From: Mikania micrantha
Lineage: Eukaryota; Streptophyta; Magnoliopsida; Asterales; Asteraceae
Direction of reading: 5' to 3'
Assembly: GCA_009363875.1 (NCBI GenBank)
Contig: CM018691.1
Coordinates: 44,265,399 to 44,329,398, forward strand
Length of the DNA stretch: 64,000 bases
Below, one piece after another: positions 1 through 11,340 of this stretch. A model generated the notes under the pieces. The model was not told where the DNA came from. It saw only the letters and a list, made by a program, of their open reading frames with translations, and did not search any database. Made by a program: the position numbers and the translations under genes. How positions within the stretch are numbered: the first letter of the stretch is position 1; every line of letters starts with the position of its first letter.

Positions 1-3000
1 ACTGGGAAACTGAAAGGCTGTGACTACAAGTCCTTCAAGGGATGTAACCCACCGACCTTCGATGGTAAGAAGGATGCTGTGGCCACCTGCCATTGGGTAT
101 CCGCGATGGAGGCTGTTATCTCCATTAGTGAGTGCTGAGTCAACCAAGCTGTTAAGTTCGCTGCTCACTCTTTTGTCGAGGAGGCACTTCACTGGTGGAA
201 CACCATTAAACAGTCCAAGGCTGCAGCTGATGTGGAGAAGATGACTTGGGACGATCTAAAGGAACTGGTCACTAAGCAGTTCTGTCCCAAGAATGAGCTG
301 GATAAGGTTGAAAGGGAATTTCTGGTTCTGAAAGCTGGAAGTTTGAACCATCGTCAGTACACGTCGAGGTTTAATGAGATGGCCAGACTCGTTCCTCATC
401 TGGTCTCCACCGAGGAACGTAGGGTGAAATTGTACATGGAGGGTTTGCCTCCAAAGGTTCGGATTCATGTGAAGGCGAATGCTCCCAAGACTTATGATTC
501 CACTTTGGAGCACAGTGGCATAGTTTGGGATGATGTTATGTCAGCTGAACCAGCCAAAGAAGAAGCAAAGGTGAAAGAGTCCTCCGGGACTAAGAGGGGT
601 CGAACAGACCAACGAAAGTTTTCAGGCAAGAAGGTGAAACGAGAAGATGCTGGGCTATGTAGCAAGTGTGGTAAGGGCCATTCTGGGCCGTGCCGTGTGG
701 GCACAAACTTATGTTTCAGATGTGGAAAGGTGGGGCACTTTTCAGCCTACTGTCCCGGTACGGTTCGATGCTATAACTGTAATGGGGTTGGACATCTGTC
801 CAAAGATTGCAGGCAACCACAGGCCGATGCTTTGGGCTCGGGTAAGAAAGAAGAGAAAGGAAAGGAGAAGCAGAAGGCTAAAGCACGAGCCTTTACGATG
901 ACGAAGGATGATGCGATTGAGGACCCTGATGTGGTCACAGGTACCTTTTCTATCAACAATATTCCTGCTTCTGTATTGTTTGATTCTGGTGACAGTATGA
1001 GTTTTGTATCTTCTACTTTCTGTGATGGGTTATCTGGGAAGGTTAAGAAGATAGATCGGGTATTTGATGTAGAGATGGAAAATGGTAAGATGACCAGGGT
1101 GACTGAGGCTATTGATGGTTGTTATGTTGAGATAGGAGGTCATAGGTTCCCAGTACGATTGTTTCTTATTACCTTAGGAGGATTCGATGTGGTTTTGGGT
1201 ATGGACTGGTTAGCCAAATATGAGGCTCAACGAAAGATGATATGTTTACGTGCGATGGATGGGAGCTCCGTGACGGTTTATGGTGATAAAATGATGTATG
1301 CACCTAAGATCATTTCGATGATCAAGGCTGATGTTATGATGAGGCGAGGGTGTGTAGCCTACTTGGCCTACGTGATTGAGGAACGTATGGATATGAGGAC
1401 GATTGATGATGTTCCCGTGGTGTGTAACTTCCCCGATGTATTCCCTGAGGAATTGCCTGGATTACCACCTGAACGGGAAATTGAGTTCCAGATCGACTTA
1501 GTGCCGGGGGCACAACCCGTTGCCAAAGCACCGTACCGTTTAGCTCCAAACGAGATGAAGGAAATGATGACCCAACTACAAGAACTCCTTGATAAAGGTT
1601 TTATACGACCGATTGTCTCTCCGTGGGGAGCACCGGTGCTGTTCGTTAAGAAGAAAGATGGAAGTATGCGTATGTGTATCGATTACAGGGAACTGAATAA
1701 GTTGACCATAAAGAACAAGTATCCTCTACCTAGAATTGATGACTTGTTCGATCAATTGCAAGGTGCAAGCTGGTTCTCAAAGATAGATCTCCGATCCGGT
1801 TACCATCAGTTGAAAGTTCGAGAGCAGGATATTCCAAAGACTGCTTTCCGTACGCGTTATGGACATTACGAGTTTCTCGTTATGTTGTTTGGATTGACGA
1901 ATGCTCCCGCAACATTTATGGATTTGATGAACAGGGTATGTCGACCAATGCTGGACTGATCGGTGATAGTGTTTATTGACGATATTTTGATTTATTCAAA
2001 GAACGAGGGAGACCATGCTTGCCACGTACGTGAGGTATTGGAGATCCTAAGGAAAGAGAAACTTTATGCTAAGTTCTCCAAATGCGCTTTCTGGTTACGA
2101 GAGGTACAGTTTCTGGGTCACGTGGTGAACCCAGAAGGCATTATGGTAGATCCAGCTAAAGTTGAAACGATTATGAAATGGAGTCCTCCGAAGTCACCAG
2201 CAGAAGTACGCAGTTTTCTTGGTTTGGCTGGTTATTATCGGAGATTTATTCTGGACTTCTCCAAGATAGCGACGCCACTGATGAAGCTCATGAAGAATGA
2301 CGTAAAGTACGAATGGGGTCCAAACCAAGAACAAGCGTTTTCATTGCTAAAGGAGAAACTTACCCAAGCTCCTGTTCTAGCACTGCCGGATGGAAATGAT
2401 GATCTTGTTGTGTATGCCGACGCGTCACGACAAGGGTTGGGATGCGTACTCATGCAAAGGGGAAGGGTAATAGCTTATGCTTCGCGCCAGCTAAAGATTC
2501 ATGAAGCTAACTACCCGACCCATGATCTTGAACTCGCTGCAGTGGTGTTTGCATTGAAAATATGGAGGCACTATTTGTATGGAGTAAGAAGTACCATCTA
2601 TACCGACCACAAGAGTTTGAAGTATTTCTTCTAGCAAAAGGATTTGAACATGAGGCAGAGACGATGGCTTGAGCTGCTAAAGGATTATGATTGTTATATT
2701 CTATATCACCCGGGAAAGGCCAATGTGGTGGCGGATGCTCTGAGTCGCAAGACTAATCATCCTGCCATACGAGTAAAATCGTATAGTTTGGTGATAACGC
2801 CAGACTTTCTGAACGAGCTCAAACAGGCGCAACAGGAAGGATTGAAAGAAGAGAATGTGGGTTTTGAACGTGTCTTCGGCCAAGCCAAGAACTTGGAAGA
2901 CAATGACCACGGGATAAAGATACGATTCGGTCGGATGTGGGTACCCAGAAATGGGGACATTCGGTCGAGGATTTTAGATGAAGCCCACAAATCACGTTAT

Positions 3001-4236
3001 TATGTGCATCCCGGTACGACGAAGATGTATCAAGATCTTTGACAGGATTATTGGTGGCCGGGCATGAAGTTTAATGTGATGCAGTATGTGAATAGGTGCC
3101 TTACTTGTGCGCAGGTGAAGGCTGAACATCAGAAGCCCAACGGATATGTGCAACCTCTTGAGGTACCGGAATGGAAATGGGAACACATCACTATGGATTT
3201 CATCACCAAGCTACCAAAGACAGCTAAGCGACATGATACCATATGGGTGATTGTGGACCGACTAACGAAGAGTGCACACTTCCTCCCTATCATGGAAACG
3301 TATACATCCGAAAGGTTGTCTGAGTTGTTCGTGAAAGAGATTGTGACCAGACACGGAGTTACTGTCTCTATTGTGTCAGATCGGGATACGAGGTTTACTT
3401 CAAGATTCTGGAAGCAGTTTCATGATGCCATGGGAACAAGGTTAAATATCAGTACCGCCTATCACCCTCAGACTGATGGACAATCAGAAAGAACTATCCA
3501 AACGTTGGAGGATATGCTTAGGGCATGCATTATCGATTTTGGAGGGAGCTGGGATGACCACTTGCCATTGGTGGAGTTTTCTTATAACAACAGCTACCAC
3601 TCCAGCATCGGAATGCCCCCATATGAGGCGTTGTACGGAAGACGATGTAGGACCCCGGTATGCTGGGGTGAAGTTGGACAGAAAGAAATGGGAAACAAGG
3701 CTGCCGTGATTGATATGGCGGAAAAGCTACGGGTGATAAAAGCACGAATGAAAGCTGCACAAGATCGCCAAAAGTCTTACGCTGACAAGCGCCGACGACT
3801 GATCGAGTTTAATGTTGGCGATCGAGTGTTGCTAAAAGTATCACCATGGAAGGGAATCATTCGATTCAGAAAGAGGGGAAAATGGAGTCCGAGGTACATC
3901 GGACCGTTTCGGATAGAGGCAAGGGTAGGGAAAGTCGCGTATCGACTGGACCTACCAGAGGAGCTGAATGGGATTCATCCTACCTTCCACGTGTCACACC
4001 TCAGGAAGTGTCTGGCAGACGAGCAAGCACATGTTCCTTTGGATGACATTGAGGTAGATGACCGACTGAACTACATTGAAGAACCAGTTGCCATTGTGGA
4101 TACGAAGGAAAAGCAGCTACGGAATAAGACGGTTCGTCAAGTAAGAGTTCAGTGGAAGCATCGGAAGGGTTCAGACACGACATGGGAGACGGAAGATGAA
4201 ATGAGGAGTTTGTATCCTCGTTTGTTCGATACGTAA
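1..4236 (+). pseudogene. gag-pol: gypsy gag-pol polyprotein, four in-frame stops
   Basis: Frame 1 is readable from base 1 to the TAA at 4234-4236, broken only by stops at 136-138 (TGA), 1957-1959 (TGA), 2632-2634 (TAG) and 3040-3042 (TGA). Domains: gag with two CCHC knuckles (712-753 and 769-810); protease DSG at 982-990, where the next residue is Asp rather than the usual Ala; RT with FIDD at 1972-1983; RNase H with YADAS at 2413-2427; integrase HHCC (about 3007-3105) and DDE core (about 3190-3500); chromodomain-like tail about 4060-4236 with its aromatic TWE motif. The stops at 1957 and 3040 sit where related elements have Arg, fitting CGA to TGA. Its product would copy and integrate the element. 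No single ORF is long enough to do so now. Confidence 0.93.
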
Positions 4237-4266
4237 CGAGGCAGGTTTCGGGACAAAACCTATTGT

Positions 4267-4280
4267 AAGGAGGGGAGACT
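4267..4280 (+). other. polypurine tract (plus-strand primer)
   Basis: A purine-rich run, aaggaggggagact, lies directly before the TG that opens the 3' LTR and 30 bases after the pol stop. This is where plus-strand priming occurs in LTR elements. Confidence 0.85.
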
Positions 4281-4393
4281 TGTAACATCCGAAATTTTCT
4301 AAATACAAGTTACTTGAACTTACAACCGGGTAACTAATAATAAACTTGTAGGAAAATAGATGAATAATAACCAAGTGAAGGCCGTGAAAACGT

Positions 4394-5082
4394 GTACTCG
4401 AAATCCAATTTCGAGTACACTAAGTCTCTAGAATATAGTACTCGAAATCACCCCATTTCGAGTACACCCAATTTCGAGTACCAATCACTGCCTATAAATA
4501 GGAGTTCCTTGGGAAATGTGACAACCTTTGGTTGGAAGCACAGTTTCTTTCGAGTACTCGAAGTTGAAGTTCAAGAACATCAAGAATCGAGCTTTGATCG
4601 ACCAAACAAAGGAGGAAACGCACGGGATTCTACCAGGAGAACCAGCTACCTTCAAGTAAGTGATTCATATATAGAAAGCTGGATTTTTATACAAAAGTTA
4701 GGATGGTTATACAAAAAGGGAACTTATGCATAAAGCTCACACCTTTATGCATAAAGTTCGGAACTTTGAGGTTCCAGCGTGTAGATAACACCCTAAGGAA
4801 CCTAGAACTAGCTCCCCAAAGTCTTAGATGAATTTCTGAGACGTTTAATGACGAAATGATGAGTACACGAAAATCATGAACAGAGGGTACTCGAAATCAT
4901 ACATGTTATTTCGAGTGCATGACCACTTCGAATACAAGGGCCATTTCGTGTACAAGGATTATTTCGAATACACTTAATGATTTCGAGTACAAGCCATTTC
5001 GTGAACATCAGGGAATTTCGTGTACATGGGGACTTAATGAATTTCAAGGGTTTCGAACACTTAGCTAAGTTTCGAGAACTTG
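4394..5082. repeat. cluster of TTTCGAGTAC / GTACTCGAAA words
   Basis: At least a dozen copies of TTTCGAGTAC, its complement GTACTCGAAA, or one-base variants (TTTCGTGTAC, TTTCGAATAC) are irregularly spaced around the TATA box and leader. Adjacent opposite-facing copies make perfect inverted repeats, for example at 4394-4420. The same word recurs in three other, unrelated elements of this window (about 17504, 22080 and 60840). Confidence 0.85.
4493..4500 (+). promoter_or_regulatory. TATA box of gypsy LTR promoter
   Basis: TATAAATA lies 212 bases into the LTR. It is followed by a leader-like stretch ending in a possible splice donor (caagtaagt near 4653). The position suits a U3/R promoter. Confidence 0.6.
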
Positions 5083-5767
5083 GATTCAGTAAGGGGGACT
5101 AGTAGGCTATGAGGACTTAGAATAATTTCTAAGTCTAAGAACGTGATGTAATGAGATGATATAACTGATGTAGGTTCTTAAGGCCTAGCTAAGGAGTTCG
5201 GATAAGGAAACAGGAAACCAGTATCAGGTGAGTTCTAGACGCCCTATTTACACTTACTGTTTGGGCTGGCATGCATGCTTATTGTTATGTTATGTGATTA
5301 TGTAATGATGATTTATGAATGATGTTACGCCATGATGACGTATGTATGAATTTGTATTGCTCATGATGAAATGTGTCTGCGAATATGCTAAGGCATGATA
5401 CGTGCACGGTAAATGAGTTATGATGACATAACAGGTCAATGAGAGCATGCATTATGATGTTAACTAAAGCAATAGTTAATAGATGCCATGACGAGATCTT
5501 AGAATACTAGGATGCAGGAATGTTGAATGATGATTATATGCTAGCATGATACGAAAATATGATGCCACGATGTATGAATGAGGAAATGATGCTAGCGTTA
5601 CATGATGCCATGATGTATGATAATATGTTATGATGTTTGCATGCTATGTATGTGATGATAGAATGTTATGATGAATTCCTATACATGTTATAGGATATGT
5701 ATGCACGATGTACTAGTACCAGTGCTAGTAAGTATGGACGATGACCTGAACATATCAGGATATGAAC

Positions 5768-6000
5768 AGCCGATCGGGCTATAAACACAGAGTCGACCGG
5801 ACTATAAACATGAGAGTCGATCGGACTATAAACATGGTAAGAGCCGATCGGGCTATAAACATGGTAAGAGTCGATCGGACTATAAACATGGTAAGAGCCG
5901 ATCGGGCTATAAACACGGAGCCGATCGGGCTATAAACATGGTAAGAGCCGTTCGGGCTATAAACATGGTAAGAGTCGATCGGACTACAAACATGGAGCCT
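5768..6000. repeat. tandem array of 22-27 bp units with CCGATCGG
   Basis: About nine units follow the form gagccgatcgggctataaac, with a variable atggtaa tail. Two alternating types exist, CCGATCGGGC and TCGATCGGAC. Each unit has the self-complementary core CGATCG and a TATAAAC segment. The array lies inside the LTR, downstream of its TATA box. Confidence 0.9.
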
Positions 6001-6460
6001 TGTGCCGGCATAAGCCCACTGCTCATGTTGATGACAGTGGTTTTGATGATGACGATGGTTATATGGCTACGATGATGACGATGGTAATATGGCTACGATG
6101 ATTACATGGTTATGTGCTATGGTTTATGTGTATGATATAACGCTTTCATGTTAAAATGTTTAACTCACAAAGCAGTTATGATATTTTATGAAAACTAGAA
6201 CTCACCAGCGTAAGCTGACTTGATTTAGCATGTATGTCAGGTTATAGCTATGATAAGAGAAGGCATGGAGCTCGGGCATCAATTCAGACAATCCGTTGGT
6301 TTTGGCAATTCGATATGATTTTGATACATACACTTTATTGAATTCTGTTTATCAACTATGTTTACATTTCCGCTGCATGATTATGAAAGTTTTTAGTTTA
6401 AGAGCTATGTGTTATGATGAAACCCAACCTCTGCGAGGTGCCCAGTTTCGGGGCCTCACA

Positions 6461-6967
6461 AGTTGCGAAATTGTGTTCCGACTTCTTCAAAAACAATCCA
6501 CCTTTAATTTGTAACATCGCATGTTCATCTACGATCTTCTCCAAATCCGACTTACTACTAATGTCCAAAACAACCTTAGACTTATTAACAATAATAAACC
6601 ATGCTATTTATTACATATCAGACCTCAACACTGAAGCCCAGCCTCCGCCTGCCGTCACTGCCTCTCCTCCAACACAGCCCCGACCTCCATCTATCGATGG
6701 TTGTGGAGCCGATCGGTTGAACTTGTAAAACAATGGATATTCTAAGTATGATAGATAAACAAAAATTAAAATGATCAATGAAATGTTTTACTTTTTGAAT
6801 GAAAAACTGATATCAAAGTAAATTACATGGACTCTCTATAAATACTAAACAACCCAAGGGATACTAATTAGACTCTCGGTAACTCCAACAGAAAGCACCA
6901 ATTTATTCAATAACAAAACGGACCAATTCTCCCTACATAAAAGGAAATACGCTAAACATAAAATAGA
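6461..6967. other. flank between gypsy LTR and copia array, no gene recognised
   Basis: An open frame at 6414-6728 runs from the LTR end into this flank and has a Pro-rich end. It matches no family I recognise and probably reads through by chance. The rest (6730-6967) is AT-rich with nothing identifiable. Confidence 0.5.
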
Positions 6968-8240
6968 ATTAACGAAATGCAGAAGAGCCCATAAGAATTG
7001 CATCTTTTCCTTTTTATATCGTAAACCAAATCAAACTGTTCCCGCAATATAACTCAACACCTTTTTAGCAGCGCCCATAAGTTTCCTTGAAGGAGTTTGC
7101 ATAAATCTGGATAAGACAAGGTAGAATGAGTTAAATAAATTAACCCACCTATAAGAATTTGGTAAAGAGCCTCGTCCACTTATCTTTTCCATCATCATTT
7201 TCAAACTTTTCAAACAGACACATAGGAATTGCTTCATCTTTTCATTCTTTCGTACCAAACTTTTCAATAAATCTTAAAGCATACTTTTGTTGACATAAAA
7301 AACTGCCATCATTTGTTTGAGATAGTTCAAGACCCAAGAAATAGTTTAGAATTCTTAGATTAGTCATATCAAATATTTTTTGCATACAACATTTAAATTC
7401 AGTAATAAGTGCAGATGAAGAACTTGCACATTTACATAGAACCCAACATCATCTATGTAAATGTGCAAGTTCTTCATCTGCACTTATTACTGAATTTAAA
7501 TGTTGTATGCAAAAAATATTTGATATGACTGATCTAAGAATTCTAAACTATTTCTTGGGTCTCGAACTATCTCAAACAAATGATGGCAGTATTTTATGTC
7601 AACAAAAGTATGCTTTAAGATTAATTGAAAAGTTTGGTACGAAAGAATGAAAAGATGAAGCAATTCCTATGTGTCTGTTTGAAAAGTTTGAAAATGATGA
7701 TGGAAAAGATAAGTGGACGAGGCTCTTTACAAAAGTCTTATAGGTGGGTTAATTTATTTAACTCACCTTTTTAGCAGCACCCATATGTTTCCTTGAAGGA
7801 GTTTGCATAAATCTGGATAAGACAAGGTAGAATGAGTTAAATAAATTAACTCACCTATAAGACTTTGGTAAAAAGCCTCGTCCACTTATCTTTTCCATCA
7901 TCATTTTCAAACTTTTCAAACAGACACATAGGAATTGCTTCATTTTTTCATTCTTTCGTACCAAACTTTTCAATTAATCTTAAAGCATACTTTTGTTGAC
8001 ATAAAAAACTGCCATCATTTGTTTGAGATAGTTCAGGACCCAAGAAATAGTTTAGAATTCTTAGATTAGTCATATCAAATATTTTTTGCATACAACATTT
8101 AAATTCAGTAATAAGTGCAGATGAAGAACTTGCACATTTACATAGATGATGTTGGGTTATATTGCGGGAACAGTTTGATTTGGTTTACGATATAAAAAGG
8201 AAAAGATGCAATTCTTATGGGCTCTTCTGCATTTGGTTAA

Positions 8241-8362
8241 TTGAGGGGCAGTAGTCTCCTTCACGGTCGACGGTACTCCGGTATGAACCCGTCTTCAGGT
8301 AATTGTAGAAAGAATAATACCATTGTTCCCATCGTCCTCGTAATCTTCCTCGTCTTGACTCT
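8241..8362. other. unique spacer inside the inverted array
   Basis: A 122-bp stretch not repeated in the other blocks separates two plus-oriented copies, so here the strict inversion pattern breaks. On the minus strand it reads as an acidic peptide (SQDEEDYEDD). I do not recognise its source. Confidence 0.6.
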
Positions 8363-8800
8363 ATGTAAATGTGCAAGTTCTTCATCTGCACTTATTACTG
8401 AATTTAAATGTTGTATGCAAAAAATATTTGATATGACTGATCTAAGAATTCTAAACTATTTCTTGGGTCTTGAACTATCTCAAACAAATGATGGCAGTTT
8501 TTTATGTCAGCAAAAGTATGCTTTAAGATTAGTTGAAAAGTTTGGTACGAAAGAATGAAAAGATGAAGCAATTCCTATGTGTCTGTTTGAAAAGTTTGAA
8601 AATGATGATGGAAAAGATAAGTGGACGAGGCTCTTTACCAAAGTCTTATAGGTGGGTTAATTTATTTAACTCTTTCTACCTTGTCTTATCCAGATTTATG
8701 CAAACTCCTTCAAGGAAACATAAGGGTGCTGCTAAAAAGGTGTTGAGTTATATTGCGGAACAGTTTGATTTGGTTTATGATATAAAAAGGAAAAGATGCA
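8363..8800 (+). pseudogene. copia reverse transcriptase/RNase H fragment (longest array copy)
   Basis: This is the most complete plus-strand block of the inverted array. In one frame it gives a run resembling the region just after the copia RT YVDD motif (ALITEFKCC, FDMTDLRILNYFLGLEL, CQQKYALRLVEKFG). After a stop and frame change, it gives the start of the RT-RNase H linker (SRFMQTPS, GAAKKVLSYIA). The upstream catalytic Asp pair is absent: the YVDD position reads as YVNV in another frame. It is truncated on both sides and non-coding as it stands. The other array blocks carry sub-segments of the same piece. Confidence 0.85.
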
Positions 8801-10676
8801 GAAGAGCCCATAAGAATTGCATCTTTTCCTTTTTATATCGTAAACCAAATCAAACTGTTCCCGCAATATAACTCAACACCTTTTTAGCCGCACCCATATG
8901 TTTCCTTGAAGGAGTTTGCATAAATCTGGATAAGACAAGGTAGAATGAGTTAAATAAATTAAACCACCTATAAGACTTTGGTAAAGAGCCTCGTCCACTT
9001 ATCTTTTCCATCATCATTTTCAAACTTTTCAAACAGACACATAGGAATTGCTTCTTCTTTTTCATTCTTTCGTACCAAACTTTTCAATTAATCTTAAAGC
9101 ATACTTTTGTTGACATAAAAAACTGCCATCATTTGTTTGAGATAGTTCAAGACCCAAGAAATAGTTTAGAATTATTAGATCAGTCATATCAAATATTTTT
9201 TGCATACAACATTTAAATTCAGTAATAAGTGCAGATGAAGAACTTGCACATTTACATAGAACCCAACATAATCTATGTAAATGTGCAAGTTCTTCATCTG
9301 CACTTATTACTGAATTTAAATGTTGTATGCAAAAAATATTTGATATGACTGATCTAAGAATTCTAAACTATTTCTTGGGTCTCGAACTATCTCAAACAAA
9401 TGATGGCAGTATTTTATGTCAACAAAAGTATGCTTTAAGATTAATTGAAAAGTTTGGTACGAAAGAATGAAAAGATGAAGCAATTCCTATGTGTCTGTTC
9501 GAAAAGTTTGAAAATGATGATGGAAAAGATAAGTGGACGAGGCTCTTTACCAAAGTCTTATAGGTGGGTTAATTTATTTAACTCACCTTTTTAGCAGCAC
9601 CCATATGTTTCCTTGAAGGAGTTTGCATAAATCTGGATAAGACAAGGTTGAATGAGTTAAATAAATTAACTCACCTATAAGACTTTGGTAAAGAGCCTCG
9701 TCCACTTATCTTTTCCATCATCATTTTCAAACTTTTCAAACAGACACATAGGAATTGCTTTATTTTTTCATTCTTTCGTACCAAACTTTTCAATTAATCT
9801 TAAAGCATACTTTTGTTGACATAAAAAACTGCCATCATTTGTTTGAGATAGTTCAAGACCCAAGAAATAGTTTATAATTCTTAGATCATTTATATCAAAT
9901 ATTTTTTGCATACAACATTTAAATTCAGTAATAAGTGCAGATGAAGAACTTGCACATTTACATAGAACCCAACATCATCTATGTAAATGTGCAAGTTCTT
10001 CATCTGCACTTATTACTGAATTTAAATGTTGTATGCAAAAAAATATTTGATATGACTGATCTAAGAATTCTAAACTATTTCTTGGGTCTTGAACTATCTC
10101 AAACAAATGATGGCAGTATTTTATGTCAACAAAAGTATGCTTTAAGATTAATTGAAAAGTTTGGTACGAAAGAATGAAAAGATGAAGCAATTCCTATGTG
10201 TCTGTTTGAAAAGTTTGAAAATGATGATGGAAAAGATAAGTGGACGAGGCTCTTTACCAAAGTCTTATAGGTGGGTTAATTTATTTAACTCACCTTTTTA
10301 GCAGCACCCATATGTTTCCTTGAAGGAGTTTGCATAAATCTGGATAAGACAAGGTAGAATGAGTTAAATAAATTAACTCACCTATAAGACTTTGGTAAAG
10401 AGCCTCGTCCACTTATCTTTTCCATAATCATTTTCAAACTTTTCAAACAGACACATAGGAATTGCTTCATTTTTTCATTCTTTCGTACCAAACTTTTCAA
10501 TTAATCTTAAAGCATACTTTTGTTGACATAAAAAACTGCCATCATTTGTTTGAGATAGTTCAAGACCCAAGAAATAGTTTATAATTCTTAGATCATTTAT
10601 ATCAAATATTTTTTGCATACAACATTTAAATTCAGTAATAAGTGCAGATGAAGAACTTGCACATGTTCATATATGA

Positions 10677-11074
10677 TGTTGGGTTAATCCGTTCGAGGTT
10701 GTTTACAAGTTAGTGGGTCACAGTTCTATGGTTAATGAATCCAGTTGAATTTGATGGATTTAGTTATTTACTTTCTGCATGGTTTTATTAATATTGGATT
10801 AGTTGGGTTTGACCGAGTTTGTGAAAGATCTGTCGGTGAATTTACACATGGGGTAAAACCGGTCATCACTTGTTATTTTTATGTTTCCACATTTTCTATG
10901 TAAGCTATTATAGTCCTTTTTTTAATGAATAAAGTGTGTAGCTTTCTTTATTTCCCATCTCAATTACATAAAAATCCTTTCATTTCATATTTTTGAGAGT
11001 TTAAAACTCAAGTAAGTTTGTAAGCATTATAATCTGTACGTGAGTTTGAGTGTTTATTTGGGTCTCATCCAACA
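10677..11074 (+). repeat. copia 5' LTR (398 bp)
   Basis: Begins TGTTGG and ends CCAACA (11069-11074), a perfect 6-bp terminal inverted repeat, with the primer-binding site immediately after. The right end is well supported. The left end is less so, because the same nine bases TGTTGGGTT also appear (as complement) in the array pivot spacers. Confidence 0.75.
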
Positions 11075-11090
11075 TTTGGTATAAGAGCTC
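11075..11090 (+). other. primer-binding site for initiator Met tRNA
   Basis: tttggtataagagctc abuts the LTR end. The canonical plant site is TGGTATCAGAGC, so there is one change (C to A) within the core. It would prime minus-strand DNA synthesis. Confidence 0.85.
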
Positions 11091-11340
11091 AGATTTGTTT
11101 TTGAAGGGTCTGTAATTTGTTGCTGATCAGTTGTTGATGTATCAGGAAGGCAGCGTCGACTTCTATTGATCAGTTTTGTTGTAGAGGGAGCTTATTCGGT
11201 AGTACAGAAAAACAAGCAGAAAGACATCGACACATGTGGCGTTGGTTTGCTTCGTTTTGCGTGTGATAGAACACGTCAAAGGTGGTTGTTACCTTGTCTT
11301 CTTAATCGGTTAGGATTGGGGCTATCAAACACACAAAAAA

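Larger units (their letters stand above)
1..6460 (+). mobile_element. Ty3/gypsy chromovirus (Tekay-like), 5' end outside window
   Basis: A plus-strand LTR retrotransposon whose 5' LTR and gag start lie left of the window. Seen in order: gag with zinc knuckles, aspartic protease, reverse transcriptase, RNase H, integrase and a C-terminal chromodomain-like segment, then a polypurine tract and a TG...CA 3' LTR. RT before integrase is the Ty3/gypsy order, and the chromodomain end is typical of chromoviruses such as Tekay/Del. The element is dead through nonsense codons only: I see no frameshift across 4.2 kb, so it is among the younger copies here. The target duplication cannot be checked because the 5' end is missing. 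Confidence 0.93.
4281..6460 (+). repeat. 3' LTR of the left gypsy element (about 2.18 kb)
   Basis: Starts TGTAACATCC right after the polypurine tract. Its most plausible end is GGCCTCACA at 6460, giving TGT...ACA termini. It holds a TATA box near 4493, a cluster of TTTCGAGTAC words (4394-5082) and a tandem array (5768-6000). The right boundary rests on the CA end and on the change of sequence character, because no second LTR or target duplication is available. Confidence 0.7.
6968..10676. repeat. array of alternately inverted copia RT/RNase H fragments
   Basis: Ten blocks of the same copia fragment alternate in orientation: minus 6968-7440, plus 7455-7760, minus 7760-8146, short plus 8150-8240, a unique 122-bp spacer, plus 8363-8800, minus 8800-9258, plus 9273-9588, minus 9585-9965, plus 9979-10290, minus 10285-10668. 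Full blocks are about 310-470 bp. Neighbouring blocks are near-perfect reverse complements, so the region can fold into several long hairpins. Junctions come in two recurring types. One has a 13-bp AACCCAACATCAT-like spacer (7440, 9260, 9966). The other has the near-palindrome ggtgggttaatttatttaac (7743, 9563, 10270). Copies differ at scattered bases, which argues against a simple read artefact. Confidence 0.93.

Noticed and set aside
8131..8158. YIDDVG reading across an array junction, resembling the RT YVDD motif
   Set aside because: It lies on the strand opposite to the RT homology of that block, so the match is coincidental.
6968..10676. Regularly repeated array considered as CRISPR or satellite
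   Set aside because: The units are alternately inverted fragments of copia RT in plant DNA, with no short repeat/spacer pattern.
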